Below are positions 22,805 through 28,642 of a stretch of 28,642 nt of DNA, piece by piece. The translations under genes were made by a program, and so were the position numbers. Under the pieces are notes generated by a model, which was not told where the DNA came from, did no database searches, and saw nothing but the letters and a program-made list of their open reading frames with translations. How positions within the stretch are numbered: the stretch's first letter is position 1; the number at the start of each line of letters is the position of its first letter. Location: assembly GCA_000320545.1 (NCBI GenBank), contig ADNK01002196.1, positions 1-28,642 on the forward strand, in the 5' to 3' direction. This stretch comes from Bigelowiella natans CCMP2755. Lineage: Eukaryota > Cercozoa > Chlorarachniophyceae.

Positions 22805-24235
22805 ATGCCGCAAAATGGTTCAAGTAACTATGCTTTCACTCCCCAGCCAAAGGTTAGTGTGCAAGAATTCCTCACCAAGCTTGTCCTGTTTTTCAGAAGG
22901 GGAGGGGTGTTGGGTGTTGATGATGTCCAGTTTCTACCCTCTTTTTTGGACTTTGGTGATTCATTTTGCCCTTGTACATGTTGCGCTAGATCCGAGAACA
23001 ACTCACAATTTGCATCCTGTTGCCATCTTTCATCAACATGTTAGAAATTCCAGCTGGGCAAAGGGATGGCGATGAGCTTCAGCGAAAGGCCATCGAGGAA
23101 TGTACGAAATTCTACTGCATTCGCTCGAGAATCTTTTTCAGAGGTGATTAGTGCTCTCTACGACGCGAAATGCCATATATGTTCATTAACATTTACCCCC
23201 TTACCAAATTATCAAAGACGCCATCGTACCGGCCGGGAAGCTCAAACACGGTCTCTCTAATGGATGAGTTTCGAGTCGCCGCTGCATTAAATTTTGGAGA
23301 GGGAGGGAAGAGAAGAAATCGGAGCCATCTTGCCGAAGAGGTTGCAACATTGCAGGACGGAATAATGCATATACCTGTTGCTGAACTGTACACTTTACGT
23401 ACCCACACTGACACGCGTAGCAATATCCAAATAACAATTGTAAAACGATAAACCACATCAGTTCTCAGCAATCCAGAATCATGAAGTTGGATTCTGATAT
23501 GAAGCTGTGTTATCAGCATGGCCATTTCCTCAACATATCATCAGAGTTGAAATGCCCATTACATCTTCCCCCACCAGCAAATACGAATGCTGACATCAAG
23601 ATCTTCGTCCACCGAAGTTTTTGATTTGTCAGCATAAAAAACAAATTTTGGAAGTGTGTCTGTATTTCAATGAAGCATCTCCTTGTTACTCCGCAATATA
23701 ATAGATGAAGGCTCTTCGTCGAAGACATCTTAAGTCGGAGCCATCAAACTCAGCAGCGACCACAGAGGCACTCGCTACCTCACAGCGAAAACTTGAGGCT
23801 CTTGAGGCACAAATCAGAGCCCTCAGGTGAAAAAACATCAAAGCACATCCGCGCACGCTGTCACGCCTGGCATCGTAAACGAGCGTGGCGTGTATATTTG
23901 TGCGTATGAGTGCATATATATATATATATATATATATATTATGTATAATATTTGTCTGTGTGTGCTCTGAAACTCTATGGTGCTCCTCTATGTCCCCCCC
24001 GCCACGTTTGTTATGATCGATAAACTTTTGGATGGGCAGGGAAGAGCTAAATGCCGAGAAGCAAACAAGAAAACGCGCTGAGAGGGGCGAGAGGGAGCTC
24101 CAGGCAGAGGCGACAAGGGCCACAGAAATTGCAACCATCCGCACGGTCGCAACACAGCTGGATATGTCGGCATGATGATAAATTCTAGTAACAAGTTTTG
24201 CACTGAACATGAACCCGAGTATAGACACGCACACA

Positions 24236-24286
<51 letters not shown>

Positions 24287-24846
24287 TCACAAACTCATAC
24301 ACTTACACACCTGCCATTGGAACGCAGAGGGAATGCGCTGAATTAACGGAGTACGTCGAAGAACTCAGAGCTGTCGCTAATGCCGAACACCAGAAAAGCC
24401 ATGAGTACCGACTGCAACTCCAAGGATATGACTTTTTGAGGTAGTGCGCTGCAGAATCATCTAATCCCGAATAATCTCAACTTTGTCTCCGCTCACCCCT
24501 CTCATCCCACCCGCACAGGGAGGAAAATGGGCGCTATTTGAAGGCCAAGGAGGTGCTTTGAAGACCTCGCGCGCGCGTTTCGAGAGGAAGGGAGGGGGGA
24601 GAGGGGGGAGAGTAGATCCATTGTTTGCAATGCTCTTCATGAGAAATCCCATGATAGACCCTCTACCAACGACAGCACAACTTAGCCAGTTTGACATTGG
24701 AGGTGTGCAACAATAATTTTTGTCAGTGGAGAGAAGGATATATATATATATATATATATATCATGTGTCGGGCATTTTCGCGGTCTCATGTGAGGGCAAT
24801 GAGGTGTGTGGATCTGTATGTTTGATAAAGGCGAGGAATCATATAA

Positions 24847-24892
<46 letters not shown>

Positions 24893-24901
24893 AATATACC
24901 C

Positions 24902-24938
<37 letters not shown>

Positions 24939-24977
24939 GCGTGCAATGTGTGCTTGTGTTCGTTTTTGTATGTGTGC

Positions 24978-25019
<42 letters not shown>

Positions 25020-25406
25020 TGTAGTTACTTCTCCTCAGCACCATCCTTCCTTGCACGTTAGCGTGTTTAAAACCCTATCTTGCTCCTCCTGCTCTCCCAC
25101 TTCTCCCTCTGCTCGTTATTACCATGAATGCAGAGATACCCTTGTGAGATGGAAAGCGTTCGCAACTACCCAATCCAGAACCAATCAGGCTTACGCGGAC
25201 GTTTGTAAGGTCTCACACAACACATCTCACAAATGTGCGAATCTTCCGAAACACTGCGAAGTGCTGTCCTACGACGTCCCCATTGCCGTGCCGACTGGCA
25301 AATATTCGCGGGCATTTGGGAAATCAAAAGGGGCGCTGACAATGATCTCGTCCATGAAGATTTGAAGGATTCTATCCGTAAATAGATGTATTTGTGTGTT
25401 TGCGTA

Positions 25407-25443
<37 letters not shown>

Positions 25444-26188
25444 GCGAAAGAGCAGCTCAGAACCACGCACACACGGGTGCGGCAGGTTATGAAAAGGATT
25501 TCAACAACGACGTCGAGGGCTGTCATATCGGCCTACCGAAGGAAGAGGTAAAGAGCAAAAGAAAGAAAGAAAGAAAGAATAAAGAAGGAAGAAGACCAGC
25601 TCGATGACGATAAAAATGACATCATTAACGTGCCTGCACGCGCACACATTGTAAGTACAAATTGATTGCATTCATTAGTCTCGGCATCGTTTTCTACCAG
25701 TGGAGGAGGAAGCAGCAGGTAGCAGCCCTTTCATTTTGTAGCGCTCCGCATGCTCGTTGCGTTTTTTGGGGAAAGCAAGAGAGGGCTACTAGAAAGGGTG
25801 GCGAGAGAACACGCGCAGCGACTAGCTAGACCTATCAGCCAAATCAGCAAATGTGCTCGGTGCAAATCGCAAAACGTTTGAGGGACACACAAAGGCGCGC
25901 GCCTTGGCCGAATCGATGATTCACAGACCTTCTCTGAACGAAGTCGAAGAGAGGGGAGGTCTCAAGGAAGGCTTTCTGACTCTTTCACCATCAGGAACGT
26001 GAAAACAACCGATTGGCCGCTGAGGCTTATGCGGCAAGCGCCCATAGGTTTGAGCTCTCGAGACTCAGGTTTTGATTTTTTGCGTGTGAGCGTGTGTGTG
26101 TGGGTGGATGAGCTTGCAGGTTTAGTATCTATATAAACTATACCCTAACAACTCAAAAGAGTTTCTTGAAAATTACGAAATCTACGTT

Positions 26189-26232
<44 letters not shown>

Positions 26233-26743
26233 CCCACACTAGGCTTACGGCATGGTCGCGTTGGCGAGCAGCTTATCTCTCACGCTGCTTCGTATTGCCC
26301 TCCTCACCTGGCGAGAGACCCACGGGCTACTATCTAGAGGCCAACAAGAGAGGCGCGGCAACGATGAAGTCGAAATTGAGAATGCGGATTATGGGAATGA
26401 ATAAGCCCCGTCTCAGCGCCCCTGCAGGCCTACCATTCACTCCTCCATCGCTCCTCTTACCACGGAGGTTTAGACAAGATAGGTTGGTGCTTAGAATCAT
26501 AACATGTTGTGTGGGGCGGGGGGAGGGGGGGGGGGTGGAGAGAAAATACAGTGTGTAATGGGAGAGAAGCTCCTTATTGAACATATTTTCTGTGGTTTCT
26601 TGTCGCGCATGACGGCCTTCTCAGCAGTCGTGTGGCAGAACATAAATCGCCTTCTCTTTCGAACATGAATCACCTTTTCTTTCGCTGCAAATAATTCCCA
26701 GGACTCCAATGTTGCGATTTATTAGTGAGTAGTATATGCATAA

Positions 26744-26778
<35 letters not shown>

Positions 26779-27541
26779 AATATATTTACATATATACATA
26801 TGTATATCCGATTTTTGGGAGGTCGTGTGTCATTGCCACCGCTGGGTCGCTTCCTGGCCAGATTCTCACGGCCCCACGCAAAGCACATAACCCACTGTCA
26901 CCCACTGAACCGTGTGCTTAATCATTTGCTTTCTAGAAGACGCGCAGGTGCCGCTGCTCTGCTGCCCATGCCAGGCGATGAATACGCAGGAGAATTTGCA
27001 ACTGGCCTCGTCTTATTGTCTGGATTAATCCAGTCCCAACGTGTGAAGCACCTCGCTAGATCTCTTGCGAAATGGCGGCGAGTTGTGAATGCTCAAGAGC
27101 TGGAAGACACGGTAGCAGGGATCGGGAGCAACAGCGCATACACGCCTGTTTATATTCACGCATTGCATGTATGATGTGTATATGTGAAATGTGCGTCTTG
27201 CTATTTCCACGATCTGACTCCCCCAATCCCCCCAATCCCCCTCCCCCCCCCCCTTCCTTCAGTCTAAGGCTTTGATTGAGTCGTCGAATACATCCAATTA
27301 CCTGGCAGAGGTGAGCTATGTTCACAGCAAGGCGGAATTGCAATGCTGTGTATTGATGATGATCGCATCCCAAATGGTGCAAAATGTGCCTAAATGCAAG
27401 CACCTACCGTCAGATGCTGCGGGACATTAAAAGCAAATATCGAAATTTGCGCGACACCGCGCGGGGCCTTGCAGTCACCATTCGCGACAAAGAAGAAATA
27501 CTGCAGAAGGTACAAAGACAAGAGCGTTACACTATGTATGC

Positions 27542-27579
<38 letters not shown>

Positions 27580-28219
27580 GTTGGGATGTGTGTGTGTGTG
27601 TGTCGTATCTAAACCCTCTTCTTTCCAGTCGAGTAGCTACTGGAGACACCAATCGATGAAGTCGCGCACTTTTAGACGATGGAGCAAACTTGCTGACGCG
27701 CATGTATTGCGCAAACGCGCGAGAGCCACCGCCCTGCGGGCGGTCGCGACACGATCCTACAAACAGATAATGGCCAAGTGGGTGAACCGCTGGCGTGGAG
27801 AGATTCAATCGGATTCCAACAGGGAGGAGAGGGAAAAGATGAAACGAGGGTATGTACATTTACACGGTAGCGCAGCGGATAGAGGGCAATGTGTGCGTGT
27901 GGGTGTGCGTGTGCGTGTGCGTGTGTGTTTGCTTGTGTCGCTAATTGCAAACATGTTCATAAGCGGTTGGATGTTCGATGATCCCCCCCCCCCCTCCCTT
28001 CCCTTCTCTGCGATTTAAATTGCACCACAAAGCTACGAAAGGAAGATTCGGAAGATGCGCCGCGCATCTGTCGTGATTCAGCAGAGCCTTGAATCCGAGA
28101 AAGACAGCCAGTTGGCGGAAGAGCGGCGCAGGCATGAGGCCGACAAAGAGCGCCTCATCGAGGAGAAGCGGCAAGAAATCATCCGGATCGAATCGCACCA
28201 CAAAGATCTTGTCGAGAAG
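22805..28219 (+). CDS. Coiled-coil protein with Sfi1-like Trp motifs, probably incomplete at 3' end
   Basis: Exons: 22805-22852 ([22 protein letters not shown] donor), 23045-23143, 23218 to about 23340, 23705-23826, 24040-24145, 24328-24440, 24519-24552, 25039 (or 25134)-25209, 25444-25547, 25578-25650, 25995-26068, 26243-26482, 26937-27111, 27263-27310, 27414-27509, 27629-27849, 28033-28219. With the 25039 start all phases agree, giving 678 aa with no stop. The N-terminus is polar. Residues about 90-215 are coiled coil ([27 protein letters not shown]). Trp-centred basic helices follow: [11 protein letters not shown] (about 247), [12 protein letters not shown] (356), [10 protein letters not shown] (477), [12 protein letters not shown] (556) and [13 protein letters not shown] (about 588). 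A Glu/Arg coiled coil closes it. Such Trp repeats are known from Sfi1 and related centrin-binding basal-body proteins; function here is inferred. The junctions at 23340 and 25547 are less sure. Confidence 0.75.
23913..23940. repeat. (TA)n repeat in Sfi1-like gene intron
   Basis: TA array in the intron 23827-24039. Confidence 0.95.
24238..24286. repeat. Compound (TC)n(CA)n microsatellite
   Basis: A TC array joined directly to a CA array in the intron 24146-24327, just upstream of the acceptor at 24327. It has the same structure as the one at 14617-14666. Confidence 0.95.
24738..25016. repeat. Three (TA)n arrays and a (TC)n array in one intron
   Basis: TA arrays at 24738-24761, about 24841-24886 and 24980-25016, with a TC array at 24907-24936. 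All lie in the intron that begins at 24553. Confidence 0.95.
25408..25441. repeat. (TG)n repeat abutting a splice acceptor
   Basis: A TG array runs directly into the TAG acceptor at 25441-25443, so the 3' end of the intron is made of the microsatellite. Confidence 0.9.
26192..26229. repeat. (TA)n repeat in Sfi1-like gene intron
   Basis: TA array ending 13 bases before the acceptor at 26242. Confidence 0.95.
26748..26776. repeat. (TA)n repeat in Sfi1-like gene intron
   Basis: TA array in the intron 26483-26936. A G-rich stretch lies near the start of the same intron at about 26515-26537. Confidence 0.95.
27545..27602. repeat. (TA)n and (TG)n repeats in Sfi1-like gene intron
   Basis: A TA array at 27545-27577 and a TG array at 27586-27602, in the intron 27510-27628. 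Confidence 0.95.
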
Positions 28220-28642
28220 GTACCGTGCTGCTACGGTTGCTTCTCCCTACTGTCGTGAATGCATATGCATGGATGGTGGTGGTGGTGGTGGTGAAAGTGG
28301 AAGCTAATGCCAAAACTGCATTTACAACATTTCCTAGTTACTGAGGGGAGAAGAAGATACTGATTACCAAAATCTCTCCCCTGCGACCATCACATTAAAC
28401 GCATAAATTTTCAAATATCTTCGGTTTCCCCATCCCTACCCCATCCCCCCCCCCCCCCCGGCTGCAAGTAGTATTACAGTGTCCAATTCTTGTTTCCAAT
28501 TTTTCATAAATCTACTTATTAGTAAGGAAAATCTAAAGGGGCCAATGAAGATGAGTCGAGCGCTGTGCGGGACGCTGCTGTTACGTATTCTGTCGTCGCT
28601 AGAAGCTTCGGAGCAAGCTGGCATACTGACCATTGGCTGCAT
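28220..28642. other. Window end: probable intron, possible next exon
   Basis: The sequence begins with a GTACCG donor, so the Sfi1-like gene probably continues. A GGT repeat lies at about 28274-28292 and a long C run at about 28445-28459. The last 100 bases are open in two plus frames, including one from an ATG at 28544; an exon of the same or another gene is possible, but its end is outside the window. Confidence 0.4.

Noticed and set aside
22805-23267. Alternative reading joining 23143 to 23218 in phase 1, ending at a TGA (23265-23267)
   Set aside because: It needs a phase-1 start at 23045, which does not fit the good ATG exon ending at 22852; the phase-0 model continues into the coiled-coil exons.
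23686-24302. Minus-strand ORFs of up to 198 codons
   Set aside because: They run through TA, TC and CA repeats and are antisense to in-phase coiled-coil exons.
24682-25365. ORFs with long Tyr-Ile runs on both strands
   Set aside because: They arise from TA arrays, which contain no stop codons in any register.
2415-25577. Stop-codon reassignment as an explanation for in-frame TGA and TAA
   Set aside because: Other genes here end normally at TAA (eL8, transporter) and TAG (PRP39), and the two internal stops are different codons; short introns or errors are simpler.

Overview
This is nuclear DNA of a eukaryote. Every recognisable gene is split by many introns with GT...AG borders, microsatellites (TA, TG, GA, TCC, ACGC, AGC) crowd the introns, and the products are eukaryote-specific: a U1 snRNP splicing factor, a cytosolic ribosomal protein, an SM-type trafficking protein, a six-helix potassium channel and a centrin-binding-type (Sfi1-like) coiled-coil protein. 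A DMT transporter with an N-terminal signal peptide plus a basic extension would fit an alga or other protist with a complex plastid. The Sfi1-like protein hints at basal bodies. I cannot name the species.

Layout: (1) 1-2855, plus, 3' part of an SM (Sec1/Munc18) protein gene whose 5' end lies outside the window. (2) 2856-4121, intergenic, between converging genes. (3) 4122-7383, minus, an EAG/CNGC-type K+ channel with S1-S6, a TIGYGD filter and an apparently incomplete cyclic-nucleotide-binding domain. (4) 7384-8541, divergent intergenic region. (5) 8542-12511, plus, an EamA/DMT transporter in 12 exons. (6) 12512-14297, intergenic, rich in GCTAGC. (7) 14298-18188, minus, PRP39 in seven exons, fully in phase, 794 aa. 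(8) 18189-18802, short divergent promoter region. (9) 18803-19850, plus, ribosomal protein eL8 (RPL7A), probably with an ATG-only first exon. (10) 19851-22804, intergenic, rich in TGCATG. (11) 22805 to at least 28219, plus, a coiled-coil protein with Sfi1-like tryptophan motifs in at least 17 exons, probably running off the window.

Exon models were built by hand from splice borders and reading-frame phase. PRP39, the transporter and the last gene stay in phase from exon to exon. The SM gene (1905-2646) and the channel (4418-4806) each contain an unsolved stretch. The genes are unrelated housekeeping and membrane genes, not one pathway; the only suggestive pairing is the head-to-head PRP39/eL8 arrangement. 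I found no mobile-element proteins, CRISPR arrays, tRNAs or rRNAs. The most interesting points are the candidate 30-nt introns, the palindromic-word intergenic blocks, the broken CNBD, a frame anomaly in the transporter and the Sfi1-like gene.
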